64,000 nucleotides of DNA from Hyphomicrobiales bacterium (lineage in GTDB: Bacteria > Pseudomonadota > Alphaproteobacteria > Rhizobiales > Rhizobiaceae), in assembly GCA_900470285.1 (NCBI GenBank), contig UCAG01000005.1, positions 372,001 through 436,000 on the forward strand. The letters are read 5' to 3'. Shown here piece by piece: positions 36,981 through 46,897 of the stretch (position 1 is the first letter of the stretch; each line of letters begins with the position of its first letter). A model generated the notes under the pieces. It was not told the DNA's origin and searched no databases. It saw only the letters and a list, made by a program, of their open reading frames with translations. The position numbers were made by a program, and so were the translations under genes.

Positions 36981-39900
36981 TCAGCTGATGAGTTCCACAT
37001 CCACCACACCGCTGATGGCTTTCATTGCGCTGGCAATCTGCGGGCTGATGCGATAGCGATCCGGCAAGGCAACTTCCACCTCACGCTGACCATTATCTTT
37101 GATCACGATAAAGCTGACCTCACCGTCACCACGGGTTTTGAAATAAGGCACGATTTGATCCAGCGCATCGCTATTCCGCAAAAACAGGCGCAATGCCTTT
37201 TGCAGGCGACTGGCTTCATCTTCCAGTGACACAACCGTAGCTATGCGCAGGCTCACACCTTCCGGCCGGTTTTCAGCCGAAACCGTAATCACCACCGAGC
37301 GACCAGGTTCCAGCAGGTCGCGGAACTGCTGAAGCGCCTCTGAGAAAAGCACTGATTCAAACTGACCTGTCGCATCTGAAAAGGCGATGATGCCCATTTT
37401 GTTGCCGGTCTTGGTCTTGCGCTCCTGCTTACTGATAACTGTACCGGCAAGACGACCATTGGTTGCGCCCTTCTTCACCGCATTGGAGAAATCTGCCCAG
37501 CTCTGAACGCGCATTTTTTGCAGCGATTCATTATAATCATCCAGCGGATGTGCGGAGAGATAGAAGCCTGCGGCCTGCAATTCACGATGCAGTTTCTCTG
37601 ATGAAGTCCAAGGCGTTACTACCGGTAATTGCAGCTTTTCTTTCGGCACTAGACCGGTGCCAAAAATATCCGACTGCCCGCTATTGGCATTTTCCTGCGT
37701 GCGCTGAGTATAGGCCATCAGGCTGTCCATACCGGAACTCAGAGCCGAGCGGTCGACACCAAAACAATCCAGTGCTCCGGCATTGATCAGGCTTTCAAAC
37801 ACACGGCGGTTGACCATGCGCGGATCAACCCGCTCACAGAAATCTTCAAGGCTTTCAAACGGTTTTTCTTTCCGCTTTTCAACAATATGCTCAACAGCAG
37901 CATCACCGACGCCCTTGATCGCGGCCAGCGAATAGAAAATCTTGCCTTCCCCCACCTCAAACGGGCGATAGGATGTCATGACCGACGGCAGCACCACCTC
38001 AATACCAAGACGCAATGCATCACGACGGAAATCATTGAGCTTTTCCGTGTTGTTCATATCATAGGTCATGGATGCGGCGAGAAACTCTGCCGGATAATGC
38101 GCCTTCAGATAGGCAGTATGATAAGAAACAATCGCATAAGCCGCAGCGTGGGATTTGTTGAAACCATAGTCAGCAAATTTGGCAAGCAGATCGAAAATCG
38201 TATTGGCCTGCGCCTTGCCGACACCGCCTTCAATCGCACCATCAACGAAACGGACGCGCTGCTTGTCCATTTCCTCACGGATCTTCTTACCCATCGCGCG
38301 GCGCAGCAAATCCGCTTCACCAAGCGAATAGCCGGAAAGCTCCTGCGCGATCTGCATCACCTGTTCCTGATAAACGATAACGCCCTGCGTTTCCTTCACC
38401 AGATGGTCGATTTTCGGGTGAATAGAGGCAATCTCCTCCTCACCATGCTTGCGCGCATTATAGGTCGGAATATTCTCCATCGGGCCCGGACGATAGAGCG
38501 CCACAAGCGCAATAATATCCTCGATACGGTCAGGCTTCATCCCGATGAGCGCTTTACGCATACCCACAGATTCCACCTGAAACACGCCGACCGTCTCACC
38601 ACGCGACAGCATTTCATAGGTCAGCTGATCATCAAACGGCAGTGTTTGCAGATCGATATCGACACCTTTACGGGCAATCAGCTTCACGGCTGTATTGAGT
38701 ACCGTCAGCGTTTTCAGACCAAGAAAGTCGAACTTTACCAAACCGGCCTGCTCAACCCATTTCATATTGAACTGAGTGACCGGCATATCGGAGCGCGGAT
38801 CGCGATACATCGGCACCAGCTCCGACAGAGGCCGGTCACCGATAACAATGCCCGCAGCGTGCGTGGAAGCGTGGCGATAAAGCCCTTCCAGCTTCAGCGA
38901 CATATCGAGAAGACGACCGACAACCGGCTCTTTCTCACGTTCCTCATTAATGCGCGGCTCTTCATTAATCGCCTGACCGAGCGATACCGGATTGGCAGGG
39001 TTCGACGGCACCAGCTTACACAGCCTGTCCACCTGCCCGTACGGCATTTGCAACACGCGACCAACGTCGCGCAACACCGCACGCGCCTGCAACGTACCGA
39101 AAGTGATAATCTGCGCGACCTGATCGCGACCATATTTTTGCTGCACATAGCGGATCACCTCTTCGCGGCGATCCTGACAAAAGTCGATATCAAAGTCCGG
39201 CATCGACACACGATCCGGATTAAGAAAGCGCTCAAACAGCAGAGAGAAGCGCAGCGGATCAACATCGGTAATGGTCAGCGCATAAGCAACCAGCGAACCC
39301 GCACCGGAACCACGTCCCGGCCCCACCGGAATATCCTGCTGTTTTGCCCATTTGATAAAGTCCGAAACGATCAGGAAGTAGCCCGGAAATTTCATACGGA
39401 CGATAATCGAAATCTCATAGTCCAGACGCTTGATATAATCTTCATGCGTATGGCCTTCAGCAAGGCCAAAAATCTTCAAACGTTCTTCAAGGCCTTCACG
39501 TGCCTGACGCGCCATTTCATCCGCTTCAGCCTGCAGAGCAGCTTCCGGATCGTCGGACTCACCGGTAAAGCGTGGCAGGATCGGTGCGCGGGTTTGCGTG
39601 TACCAATGGCAACGGCGTGCAATCTCGACTGTATTTTCCAGAGCCTCAGGCAGATCAGCAAATAAAGCCGCCATTTCGCTCTGAGATTTCAGATAATGAT
39701 CCGGTGTCAGACGGCGGCGGTCATCCGATGCAATGACCTGACCATCTGCAATCGCCAGCAAAGCATCATGCGCCTCATAATCTCCGCTCTGTTTGAAAAA
39801 TGCCTCATTGGTCGCAACCAATGGCAGCTCATATTCATAAGCCAGATCAACCAGTTTGGATTCAAGCACACGGTCATAACCGCGCTGGCGGTGCAACTCG

Positions 39901-40505
39901 ACATAAAGACGGTCGCCAAAGATGTTTTTTAAAAACTCAAGGCGGCTGCGCGCACGCTCTTCCCGTTCATTGCTGAGCGGCTTGCCAATCGGTCCCTCTG
40001 CTCCGCCGGTCAGAAAAATCACATCTTCTGACAAATCCGGCAGCCAGTCGGCACGGATATGCACCGGATCACCGGATTCTGTTTCCAAATAGGAGCGGCT
40101 GACCAACCGCACCATATTGGCATAACCTTCTTCACTGGAAGCCAGCAGTACCACCGGCGACAAATCCAGCGCATCGCGGCGGTTAATTGCACGGCCTTCC
40201 GGCTGATGGTCGCCAAAGGCAATATCAACAACACAGCCGATAATCGGCTGTACACCATCTTTCGATGCTTTCTGCGCAAATTCCAATGCGCCGAACAAAT
40301 TATTCGTGTCTGTTACGGCAATTGCAGGCGCATTATCATCCTTGGCATGGCCGATAATTTTGCCGATTTGCAATGCCCCTTCCAGCAATGAATAGGCCGA
40401 ATGCGTGCGCAAATGAATAAATGCCGGTGCACCAGCAGACATGTCAGAAGCAGCTACGGCAGAAACATCAGAAGGCAAAGGCATATACTCCGTCATTGCA
40501 ACCAT
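36981..40505 (-). CDS. dnaE: DNA polymerase III alpha subunit (DnaE1)
   Basis: The 1174-residue replicative polymerase starts with a PHP domain (FIHLRTHSAYSLLEGALQIG, then VTDTNNLFGALEF). The catalytic palm shows PDFDIDFCQDRREEVIRYV and the polymerase motif GPGRGSGAGSLVAYAL. The fingers region holds FGFNKSH-like YGFNKSHAAAYAI. The C-terminal OB domain (RLAGTVISKQERKTKTGNKM) follows from about residue 990. An upstream in-frame TTG (40568) exists; the ATG at 40505 preceded by GGGCAGG is preferred, with another ATG three codons in. It belongs to the chromosomal replisome. Confidence 0.95.
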   Translation of the reverse strand: MVAMTEYMPLPSDVSAVAASDMSAGAPAFIHLRTHSAYSLLEGALQIGKIIGHAKDDNAPAIAVTDTNNLFGALEFAQKASKDGVQPIIGCVVDIAFGDHQPEGRAINRRDALDLSPVVLLASSEEGYANMVRLVSRSYLETESGDPVHIRADWLPDLSEDVIFLTGGAEGPIGKPLSNEREERARSRLEFLKNIFGDRLYVELHRQRGYDRVLESKLVDLAYEYELPLVATNEAFFKQSGDYEAHDALLAIADGQVIASDDRRRLTPDHYLKSQSEMAALFADLPEALENTVEIARRCHWYTQTRAPILPRFTGESDDPEAALQAEADEMARQAREGLEERLKIFGLAEGHTHEDYIKRLDYEISIIVRMKFPGYFLIVSDFIKWAKQQDIPVGPGRGSGAGSLVAYALTITDVDPLRFSLLFERFLNPDRVSMPDFDIDFCQDRREEVIRYVQQKYGRDQVAQIITFGTLQARAVLRDVGRVLQMPYGQVDRLCKLVPSNPANPVSLGQAINEEPRINEEREKEPVVGRLLDMSLKLEGLYRHASTHAAGIVIGDRPLSELVPMYRDPRSDMPVTQFNMKWVEQAGLVKFDFLGLKTLTVLNTAVKLIARKGVDIDLQTLPFDDQLTYEMLSRGETVGVFQVESVGMRKALIGMKPDRIEDIIALVALYRPGPMENIPTYNARKHGEEEIASIHPKIDHLVKETQGVIVYQEQVMQIAQELSGYSLGEADLLRRAMGKKIREEMDKQRVRFVDGAIEGGVGKAQANTIFDLLAKFADYGFNKSHAAAYAIVSYHTAYLKAHYPAEFLAASMTYDMNNTEKLNDFRRDALRLGIEVVLPSVMTSYRPFEVGEGKIFYSLAAIKGVGDAAVEHIVEKRKEKPFESLEDFCERVDPRMVNRRVFESLINAGALDCFGVDRSALSSGMDSLMAYTQRTQENANSGQSDIFGTGLVPKEKLQLPVVTPWTSSEKLHRELQAAGFYLSAHPLDDYNESLQKMRVQSWADFSNAVKKGATNGRLAGTVISKQERKTKTGNKMGIIAFSDATGQFESVLFSEALQQFRDLLEPGRSVVITVSAENRPEGVSLRIATVVSLEDEASRLQKALRLFLRNSDALDQIVPYFKTRGDGEVSFIVIKDNGQREVEVALPDRYRISPQIASAMKAISGVVDVELIS

Positions 40506-40798
40506 CGCCTGCCCGTTTGTGCAGTGATGTATCGCAGTACAAAGCCTTACATAGAAACTGCATTCCAAAAATAACAGTTCTGTAAGACGGGAAAATCAAA
40601 CCGGATAATAAACAGAAGCCTGTCAGACTCCGCACATTCATCAGATCCTTTTTCCCGCAATGCCGTCATGATGTCCAGATGCATATGCGCATTCCTTCAA
40701 TCATTACACATTCTATATCTCTAGCCGGCTATATCTTTACACAGAGCGTGCCGCGTTTAATTGTATCCGCTATGCTCACTCTATCTTCTTGTTTTACC

Positions 40799-40843
40799 CA
40801 TGTCGTTATCGGAAAACCGGTATCCACTTTTCCGCGACATGCA
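40799..40843. repeat. Dispersed palindromic repeat, copy C
   Basis: CATGTCG ... CGACATG outer arms around the variant core AAACCGGTATCCACTTTTC. Its left flank (CTCTATCTTCTTGTTTTAC) resembles those of copies B and D. Confidence 0.8.
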
Positions 40844-40927
40844 TTAGCAGGCAATCCGCTAATGCCTATTTCATAAACCTAGAGCGGTTTACGTCCAGAT
40901 TGGATCATAGCGCTCGCTCTAGATTCT

Positions 40928-40985
40928 TTACTTGGTCGCATTATCACGGCCGTCAAGTTGATCTAACCTGACTGTGAAATGCTCT
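40928..40985. repeat. Dispersed relative of the 57-bp tandem repeat
   Basis: Shares CGCATTATC, CGG, CGTCA and CTGACTG-GAAATGCT blocks in the same order with the three copies at 45560-45730. It is intergenic here, showing that the element is not confined to the AraC gene. Confidence 0.7.
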
Positions 40986-41009
40986 AGTTAAATCAGGCTT
41001 TGTGCAGCC

Positions 41010-41096
41010 TCAGAACGCTGCCAGCCACATAGCAAATGTTGCTACAAACAAACCGATGGAAATGAATGACATAACATCACGAACCAGATCAGACAT
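41010..41096 (-). CDS. 28-residue single-helix membrane peptide
   Basis: ATG at 41096, TGA at 41010-41012. The peptide starts MSDLVRDVMS and continues as a hydrophobic helix (FISIGLFVATFAMWLAAF), that is, an amphipathic N-terminus plus one membrane span. GGAG lies 9-12 bases upstream of the ATG, and a TTGACT box occurs about 55 bases upstream (41152-41157, minus strand). The good ribosome-binding site and the membrane character support it; no family assigned. It lies alone between dnaE and lolD. Confidence 0.55.
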   Translation of the reverse strand: MSDLVRDVMSFISIGLFVATFAMWLAAF

Positions 41097-41307
41097 GATA
41101 TGAACTCCATTTGTTCTTGTATGTATGCAATTTGTTCCATTATTGTTCCGCAGTCAACCCCTCTTTGTTCACGTAAAAACATCTATAGTTAGTGAAATAT
41201 GAACCACTGATCTGCCGCCTTATTATGCAAGCAGCACCTGTTTTATTTTTGATTGCAGTTTCAGCTATTTAAGCCTCAGCTCTTTTTCACGTATATTCAG
41301 AACAAAG

Positions 41308-41344
41308 AAAAATGCCGCATGCATATTTCAGCATACGGCATTCA
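41308..41344 (-). terminator. Terminator of the proS-lolC-lolD group
   Basis: Imperfect AATGCCG.ATGC/GCAT.CGGCATT stem (41311-41320 with 41331-41342), followed on the minus strand by TTTTTC, 20 bases past the lolD stop. Confidence 0.8.
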
Positions 41345-41365
41345 ATAATTCAGCTTGTCTGACAA

Positions 41366-42079
41366 TCAGGCGGCAGGTTTTCTCAAATCGAGATCAACGA
41401 TCTTGCCGTCTTTCAATGTAACGCAGCGATCCATGCGTCGTGCCAAATCATGATTGTGCGTTGCGATCAGTGCAGACAGACCCGACTGGCGTACCAGTGC
41501 CTCCAGTGCCTGAAACACATAAGACGATGTTGACGGATCGAGATTGCCTGTCGGTTCATCCGCAAACAATACCAGCGGTGCATTGGCCACTGCACGGGCA
41601 ATGGCCACACGCTGCTGCTCACCACCTGAAAGCTCTGAAGGCCGGTGTGTGGAGCGGGGCCCGATACGCATATAATCCAGCAAATTTTGCGCTCGCTGTG
41701 ACGCAACTTTGGATGACAGGCCACGCAACATTTGCGGCACCATCACATTTTCAAGCGCGGTAAATTCCGGCAGCAAATGATGAAACTGATAGACAAAGCC
41801 CAGATCATTACGGCGCATGGCTGTACGTTCATCGTCATCCAGCTGTGCGCAAGAGGTTTTACCCAGGATCACGTCACCGGAATCCGGTTTTTCCAGCAGT
41901 CCTGCCGTATGCAGCAAGGTGGATTTACCGGCACCGGATGGTGCAACCAGCGCCACCATTTCACCGCGCATCAGTGTGAAATTCGCATCTTTAAGAATAG
42001 TCAGCTCACGGTCTGCTTCATGATAACTGCGACAGACATTTTTCAGCTGAAGGATCGGCTCTCCGGACATAGCAGCCAT
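41366..42079 (-). CDS. lolD: Lipoprotein-releasing ABC transporter ATPase LolD
   Basis: The 237-residue ATPase has Walker A APSGAGKS, signature [14 protein letters not shown], Walker [14 protein letters not shown] and a switch His in IATHNHD. The MacB/LolD-type layout ([22 protein letters not shown]) and the adjacent LolC-like permease show that it powers extraction of outer-membrane lipoproteins from the inner membrane. The ATG overlaps the permease stop by one base; a second ATG three codons in is possible. Confidence 0.9.
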   Translation of the reverse strand: MAAMSGEPILQLKNVCRSYHEADRELTILKDANFTLMRGEMVALVAPSGAGKSTLLHTAGLLEKPDSGDVILGKTSCAQLDDDERTAMRRNDLGFVYQFHHLLPEFTALENVMVPQMLRGLSSKVASQRAQNLLDYMRIGPRSTHRPSELSGGEQQRVAIARAVANAPLVLFADEPTGNLDPSTSSYVFQALEALVRQSGLSALIATHNHDLARRMDRCVTLKDGKIVDLDLRKPAA

Positions 42080-43449
42080 TATTCGTACCTCAGCGCTTCA
42101 ACAGGATCGAGTTTGGCCGCACGCCAGGCCGGAAAAATCGTTGCAATAAATGACAAGAACAGCGCCATACCAATAACAGAAAGCGTTTCGCTGAGATTCA
42201 TTTCAGCAGGAAGCTGACTCAGGAAATAAAGCTCAGGGTTAAACAAAGTTGTACCCGACAACCACGAGAAGAACGCACGGATACGTTCCACATTGAGGCA
42301 CACGACAACACCGAGCACCACGCCTGCCAGTGTTCCCGTGACACCAATCGCCGCACCGGTCATCAGGAAGATACGCATGATTGCACCGCGGGTTGCGCCC
42401 ATCGTGCGAAGGATCGCAATATCGCGTCCTTTATCTTTCACCAGCATGATCAGGCCGGAAATAATATTCAGCGCCGCCACCAGAACGATCAGTGTGAGGA
42501 TCATGAACATCACGTTACGCTCAACCTGTAAGGCTGAGAAGAATGTGGCATTGCGCTGGCGCCAGTCTGTCAGCATCACAGGGCGCTCTGCCGCCTCTTC
42601 AACACCGGCACGCAGATCATCAACCTTGTCCGGATTATCGGCAAAGACCTCAATCGACTGCACACGGTCTTCCTGATTGAAGAACAATTGCGCCTCAGCC
42701 AAAGGCATCAGCACAATAGACGCATCATATTCTGACATGCCGATCTCGAAGATCGCCTTGATCGGATAGGCTTTGGTACGGGCATTGACACCAAACGGCG
42801 TTACGTCACCATCCGGCGAAATAATTTTCAGATCATCGCCCACGCCCAGACCAAGATTCTGCGCCATACGGGTACCGATAGCCACACCGTCAGACGTATC
42901 AAAGCTCGCGAACGTACCGGATTTCACATTCTTGGCGATCAGCTCAAGCTTATTCACATCCTGCTCGCGCAGACCACGCACCAGCGCACCGGTGCCTGCA
43001 CCGATACTGCCCTGCACCAGAGCCTGCCCTTCAACAACCGGAATAGCGAATTTCACGCCTTGCAGCGCATCCATACGCTTCACCAGATGATCGTAATCTT
43101 CCAGCGGACTGTCGATCGGTGCAACGATCAGGTGACCGTTGATACCGAGAATACGGTTGAGGAGTTCCGTGCGGAAGCCGTTCATCACCGCCATAACGAT
43201 GATGAGTGTGGCCACGCCGAGCATGATGCCGGTGAATGAAAAACCGGCAATCACAGAGATAAAAGCTTCGCGACGGCGGGAACGCAGATAGCGCCATGCA
43301 ATCATACGTTCCAGTGAAGAGAATGGTCCGGTGCCCTGACGCTGTGCCTGAGCTGCCGGTTTCTTTTCCTGTTGTTTCTTTGGCAATTTATCGAGCAATT
43401 GCGCTCCCCCGTTGCCTTGATTTCCACCTGTCGCAGGCTTTTTGAACAT
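42079..43449 (-). CDS. lolC: Lipoprotein-releasing system permease LolC/LolE
   Basis: The 456-residue protein begins with a 40-residue Gln/Lys-rich cytoplasmic extension, then a membrane helix ([24 protein letters not shown]), a large periplasmic MacB-like domain (about 75-300), and an FtsX domain with three helices at the C-terminus ([22 protein letters not shown]). Alphaproteobacteria usually have a single LolC/E-type permease acting as homodimer with LolD. The [26 protein letters not shown] start is typical. Its ATG overlaps the proS stop by one base. Confidence 0.9.
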   Translation of the reverse strand: MFKKPATGGNQGNGGAQLLDKLPKKQQEKKPAAQAQRQGTGPFSSLERMIAWRYLRSRRREAFISVIAGFSFTGIMLGVATLIIVMAVMNGFRTELLNRILGINGHLIVAPIDSPLEDYDHLVKRMDALQGVKFAIPVVEGQALVQGSIGAGTGALVRGLREQDVNKLELIAKNVKSGTFASFDTSDGVAIGTRMAQNLGLGVGDDLKIISPDGDVTPFGVNARTKAYPIKAIFEIGMSEYDASIVLMPLAEAQLFFNQEDRVQSIEVFADNPDKVDDLRAGVEEAAERPVMLTDWRQRNATFFSALQVERNVMFMILTLIVLVAALNIISGLIMLVKDKGRDIAILRTMGATRGAIMRIFLMTGAAIGVTGTLAGVVLGVVVCLNVERIRAFFSWLSGTTLFNPELYFLSQLPAEMNLSETLSVIGMALFLSFIATIFPAWRAAKLDPVEALRYE

Positions 43450-44777
43450 TACTGCCCCGCAGTCAGAAGATTGATTGCGGCTTCAACAGTCATAGTCTGA
43501 CGTTCACCGGTTTTACGATCTTTGACTTCAACTTCGCCATTGGCAACGCTGCGCGGACCGGCAATGATCTGTACCGGCACACCGATCAGATCCATGGTTG
43601 CAAATTTCGAACCCGGACGGTCGTCGCTGTCATCGAGCAGAGGATCCAGACCGGCATTGGTCAGGGCCTCATAGAGCTTTTCAGATACTGCATCGCAAGC
43701 TGCATCACCCGGCTTCATATTGACGATACCTGCACCGAACGGCGCAATGGCTTTCGGCCAGATGATACCGTTTTCATCATGGGATGCCTCAATCGTTGCC
43801 GCAACCACACGCGACGGGCCGATACCGTAAGAGCCCATGGATACCAGATGCTCTTTGCCATCCGGTCCCTGCACTTTCGCGCCCATTGGCTCAGAATATT
43901 TGGTGCCGAAATGGAAGATATGGCCGACTTCAATACCGCGTGCAGCAACCTGATTGCCTGCATCGACTTTTGCCCATGCGGCTTCGTCGTGCATTTCTTC
44001 CGTTGCAGCGTAAGGTGTTGTCCACTGGTCAACGATAGATGCCATTGTAGCGTCATCGAAGAAGTCGATATCCGCACCCGGCACTTTCAGATCGAGATAC
44101 GCGCGGTCACAGAAAACCTGACTTTCACCGGTATCCGCCAAAATAATAAATTCGTGGGACAGATCGCCACCGATCGGGCCGGTATCCGCACGCATCGGAA
44201 CCACCTGCACACCAATACGGGAGAATGTACGCAGGTAAGAAACGAACATGCGATAGTAAGCAGCTTTCGCACCTTCGTAATTCAGGTCGAAAGAATAAGC
44301 ATCTTTCATCAGGAATTCACGTGAACGCATCACGCCGAAACGCGGACGCACTTCGTCACGGAATTTCCACTGAATGTGATAGAGATTCAGCGGCAGGTCT
44401 TTATATGAGCGCACATAGGAGCGGAAAATATCGGTGACCATTTCTTCATTGGTCGGGCCGAACAGCATTTCACGCTCGGAGCGGTCTTTAATGCGCAGCA
44501 TTTCCTTACCGTAAGCATCATAGCGGCCGCTTTCGCGCCACAGATCAGCAGACTGGATTGTCGGCATCAGAATTTCATTACCGCCTGCACGGTTCTGCTC
44601 TTCACGAATGATCGTATTGACCTTGTTCAGAACCTTCAGACCCAGCGGCAGCCATGTGTAAATACCGGCTGACTGCTGGCGGATCATCCCCGCACGCAGC
44701 ATCAGACGATGGGAGACAATTTCTGCCTCTTTTGGATTTTCTTTCAGGATCGGCAAAAAGAATCGCGACATACGCAT
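43449..44777 (-). CDS. proS: Prolyl-tRNA synthetase, short form without editing insertion
   Basis: The 442-residue class II synthetase has motif 1 around [20 protein letters not shown], motif 2 in [21 protein letters not shown], and motif 3 in [13 protein letters not shown]. The distance between motifs 2 and 3 is too short for the INS editing domain of E. coli-type ProRS, as is known for alphaproteobacterial enzymes, which rely on free-standing editing proteins. The ATG at 44777 ([19 protein letters not shown]) matches the family; the frame continues 26 codons upstream without likely function. It heads the proS-lolC-lolD operon. Confidence 0.93.
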   Translation of the reverse strand: MRMSRFFLPILKENPKEAEIVSHRLMLRAGMIRQQSAGIYTWLPLGLKVLNKVNTIIREEQNRAGGNEILMPTIQSADLWRESGRYDAYGKEMLRIKDRSEREMLFGPTNEEMVTDIFRSYVRSYKDLPLNLYHIQWKFRDEVRPRFGVMRSREFLMKDAYSFDLNYEGAKAAYYRMFVSYLRTFSRIGVQVVPMRADTGPIGGDLSHEFIILADTGESQVFCDRAYLDLKVPGADIDFFDDATMASIVDQWTTPYAATEEMHDEAAWAKVDAGNQVAARGIEVGHIFHFGTKYSEPMGAKVQGPDGKEHLVSMGSYGIGPSRVVAATIEASHDENGIIWPKAIAPFGAGIVNMKPGDAACDAVSEKLYEALTNAGLDPLLDDSDDRPGSKFATMDLIGVPVQIIAGPRSVANGEVEVKDRKTGERQTMTVEAAINLLTAGQ

Positions 44778-45261
44778 GGAGGAACCACCGGAAATTGCTC
44801 CCGATCCCTTAGAATCAGGAAAAAACACATAAAATCTCCCGTGTTTATTAACCACTTATCATGGCAATGAAAACCCGTCTCACGCAGAGCGGAGCCGGCA
44901 TTTCTTCAGTCACGGAGATGTGCAGACCTGACGGATAAAGCCTGCCAAATTATGGCAGCGTCCGATGATTCCTCATATTTCAAGAGAGCAGGATAAAAAT
45001 AATGTGAGCTTTAGAGCATTTACGGCTGCTTAAACGGGAAAAGACAGGTTCAGCTTCAGTTTTATTTCTTTGTGACAAATTTTTTACATTTTCGATTTTC
45101 ATCAAAAAATCACTCTAAAAACTGCATTTCTTATGAAAACTTCAGTTTAAATCGAATTAAAAATCTTGAAATTTGCATTTCGGCTTCAATTCTTATGGCA
45201 TTTTTGTGTCTGCGCTTAAAAAAAAGCGTGACAACTGATATTTCTCATTCTATTTTCCAAG
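44778..45261. other. AT-rich intergenic stretch upstream of proS
   Basis: About 480 bases, clearly more AT-rich than the surrounding genes. It should include the proS promoter (minus strand). No gene is supported. Confidence 0.4.
45228..45256 (+). promoter_or_regulatory. Candidate promoter of the small RNA
   Basis: GTGACA (45228-45233), 17 bases, then TATTTT (45251-45256), giving an expected start near 45263. Matches are moderate only, but the position agrees with the downstream RNA structure. Confidence 0.4.
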
Positions 45262-45412
45262 CAACGACAACAGAGAGCAGGCTTAACTACTCTCTCACGC
45301 GGTCAAAGTCTTGGGAGGATGCAACTCAGGCGCGGTATTTCGCAGCCGCCTGTAACAAGGAAACGAGTTGGACGCGTATTTTATCAGCAAGGCTAACGCC
45401 TTGCTTTTTTTT
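45262..45412 (+). ncRNA. Candidate small RNA, about 150 nt, three stem-loops
   Basis: Stem 1: AGAGAG 45272-45277 with CTCTCT 45290-45295. A single-stranded stretch with TTGGGAGGATG follows. Stem 2: CAACTC 45322-45327 with GAGTTG 45365-45370, enclosing AGGCG/CGCCT (45328-45332 with 45347-45351). Stem 3: AGCAAGGC 45386-45393 with GCCTTGCT 45398-45405 followed by T7, a textbook terminator. No protein gene on the plus strand explains the terminator. The architecture is that of a trans-acting bacterial sRNA; I cannot assign it to a known Rhizobiales family. Confidence 0.55.
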
Positions 45413-45559
45413 ATATCTTAATAATACAAATATAGTGTGATTATAAACTCCGGTTTTGCTTGACCGCAACAATAAAGCAATCTGCCCCAGCCCGCTCCAT
45501 ATCCGACGTGCTATTCACCCGCATGAGTTCTCGGCAAGCATCTGATACTACATAGATCG

Positions 45560-45730
45560 TTAGCAAGACGCGTTATCGCGGGCATCAGATGTTACCATCT
45601 GACTGCGAAACGATTTTTAGCAAGACGCATTATCGCGGACGTCAAATGTTACCATCTGACTGCGAAACGGTTTTTAGCAAGACGCATTATCGCGGACGTC
45701 AGATGTTACCATCTGACTGCGAAATGCTTT
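45560..45730. repeat. Tandem repeat, three copies of 57 bp
   Basis: Copies at 45560-45616, 45617-45673 and 45674-45730, about 93-96 percent alike. The third copy coincides with the last 18 codons plus the stop of the AraC gene. Each copy, read on the minus strand, keeps the frame K-x-F-R-S-Q-M-V-T-x-D-x-R-D-N-A-S-C-stop. A diverged dispersed relative lies at 40928-40985. Confidence 0.9.
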
Positions 45731-46750
45731 GGGGCTCATGCCCCTCACACGCAAAAACTCGCGATTAAAATTCGATTTGGTGAGAAAGCCGCTGGCAAAT
45801 GTAATCTGCGTCACCGGCTCGTCCGTCTCCCGTAACAGACGGCATGCCTCCTCCACGCGAAAATTATTCACATAGACAGATACGCTCATCCCGCGACAAC
45901 GATTAACCGCCTCAGACACATGGCGCGGCGGTCTGCGCAGCCGGTGTGCGATGCGTTTAAGGTTGAGCTCCATATCCTTATAGAGCTGCTTATCCTGCAT
46001 CAGCGCATCCAACTCAGTCACAATTGCCAGATGCTGTTCTGTTGTCAGTGCAGTCTCAACTGTAAGTGCAGGTGCCTTCCCCTCATCCCGTTCATCCTCA
46101 TCGGCATTGGTGCGATTATTCAGCGCCACACCAGCCGCCGCGCCCAATACCAGCAGCGACAGAATATTGGTCACCAGAATGATCGAAGGTGAATAGCGGC
46201 CGCTGTTCCAGAGAAAATCAAAATTAATCAAGATATCGACGATCACAGATCCGATCAGCATAGCGGCAGTTATCTGCATCGCCCGATAGGAGCGCATGAC
46301 TCCGTCGAGCCGCGCAGCAATCAGCACATCCGGCCCCGCAAAACTCAGGCGCAGCAAAGCCAGTCCATAGGCTAAAAAAATTACGATAATTGCCAATGCA
46401 GCCAGATCGCGGCGTATAAGCAGCAACACAAACACCGCTAATACCGGCAGCAAATGCGGCCAGATTTTATCGACCCGCAAGGCATCATCACTATTCTGCA
46501 CCGTGAGACTGCGAAAACTTAAATATGACAGTCCGGCAATTATCGTCGCCAGCAAAATCTGCACTGGCAGAACAGCAAGGATGTCATACCCCCAGCGCAA
46601 GCCGAGCAAAACCGATTGCAGCATATAGGTGCCGATCAGCGCGATAAAAAACATATCTGCCCGACTTCCTGTCTCGCGATTGCGCAAGAGCTGCACCAAT
46701 ATAATGGCCAGTAATATTGTCAGCACAAATGGCAGCGGAATAAAAATCAT
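45674..46750 (-). CDS. Membrane-anchored AraC-family regulator with repeat-derived C-terminus
   Basis: The 358-residue protein has about seven hydrophobic helices in residues 1-215, then a short charged linker, and a C-terminal AraC-type double helix-turn-helix (about 260-345; LNLKRIAHRLRRPPRHVSEAV and EPVTQITFASGFLTKSNFNREFLRVRGMSPKAFR). Such proteins sense an envelope signal and act at the membrane. The last residues (SQMVTSDVRDNASC) are encoded in a repeat copy. The ATG at 46750 is preferred over a TTG two codons upstream. It is divergent from a lipoprotein gene. Confidence 0.85.
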   Translation of the reverse strand: MIFIPLPFVLTILLAIILVQLLRNRETGSRADMFFIALIGTYMLQSVLLGLRWGYDILAVLPVQILLATIIAGLSYLSFRSLTVQNSDDALRVDKIWPHLLPVLAVFVLLLIRRDLAALAIIVIFLAYGLALLRLSFAGPDVLIAARLDGVMRSYRAMQITAAMLIGSVIVDILINFDFLWNSGRYSPSIILVTNILSLLVLGAAAGVALNNRTNADEDERDEGKAPALTVETALTTEQHLAIVTELDALMQDKQLYKDMELNLKRIAHRLRRPPRHVSEAVNRCRGMSVSVYVNNFRVEEACRLLRETDEPVTQITFASGFLTKSNFNREFLRVRGMSPKAFRSQMVTSDVRDNASC

Positions 46751-46897
46751 CGGCAAATATCTCGGTCTTGTCTTATCTTGCGATCAGGAACATGAAGCAA
46801 AACACGTTATGCGTCGACCTTGATCCTGTTTCAGGTCGCAGAAATACACAGTCCGGCAAATGATCCCTGCACTCTCAACGCAGTCAGGATCAAAATA

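Larger units (their letters stand above)
40569..41365. other. Repeat-rich intergenic region between dnaE and lolD
   Basis: About 800 bases without a conventional gene. It holds a palindromic repeat (40799-40843), a 58-base element related to the tandem repeat at 45560 (40928-40985), a 28-residue reading frame on the minus strand (41010-41096) and the lolD terminator (41308-41344). The rest is AT-rich with nothing recognisable. Confidence 0.6.

Noticed and set aside
37887-39665. 592-codon open frame antisense to dnaE
   Set aside because: It lies wholly inside the conserved dnaE coding region on the other strand, its product is rich in Arg, His, Gln and Ile as expected from mirrored codons, and it shows no domain.
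45072-45440. 122-codon frame on the plus strand in the AT-rich region
   Set aside because: Composition is that of random AT-rich DNA, it runs through the stems and terminator of the small RNA candidate, and it has no ribosome-binding site.
45560-45730. CRISPR-like array
   Set aside because: The 57-bp copies are directly adjacent with no unique spacers, and no cas genes are near.
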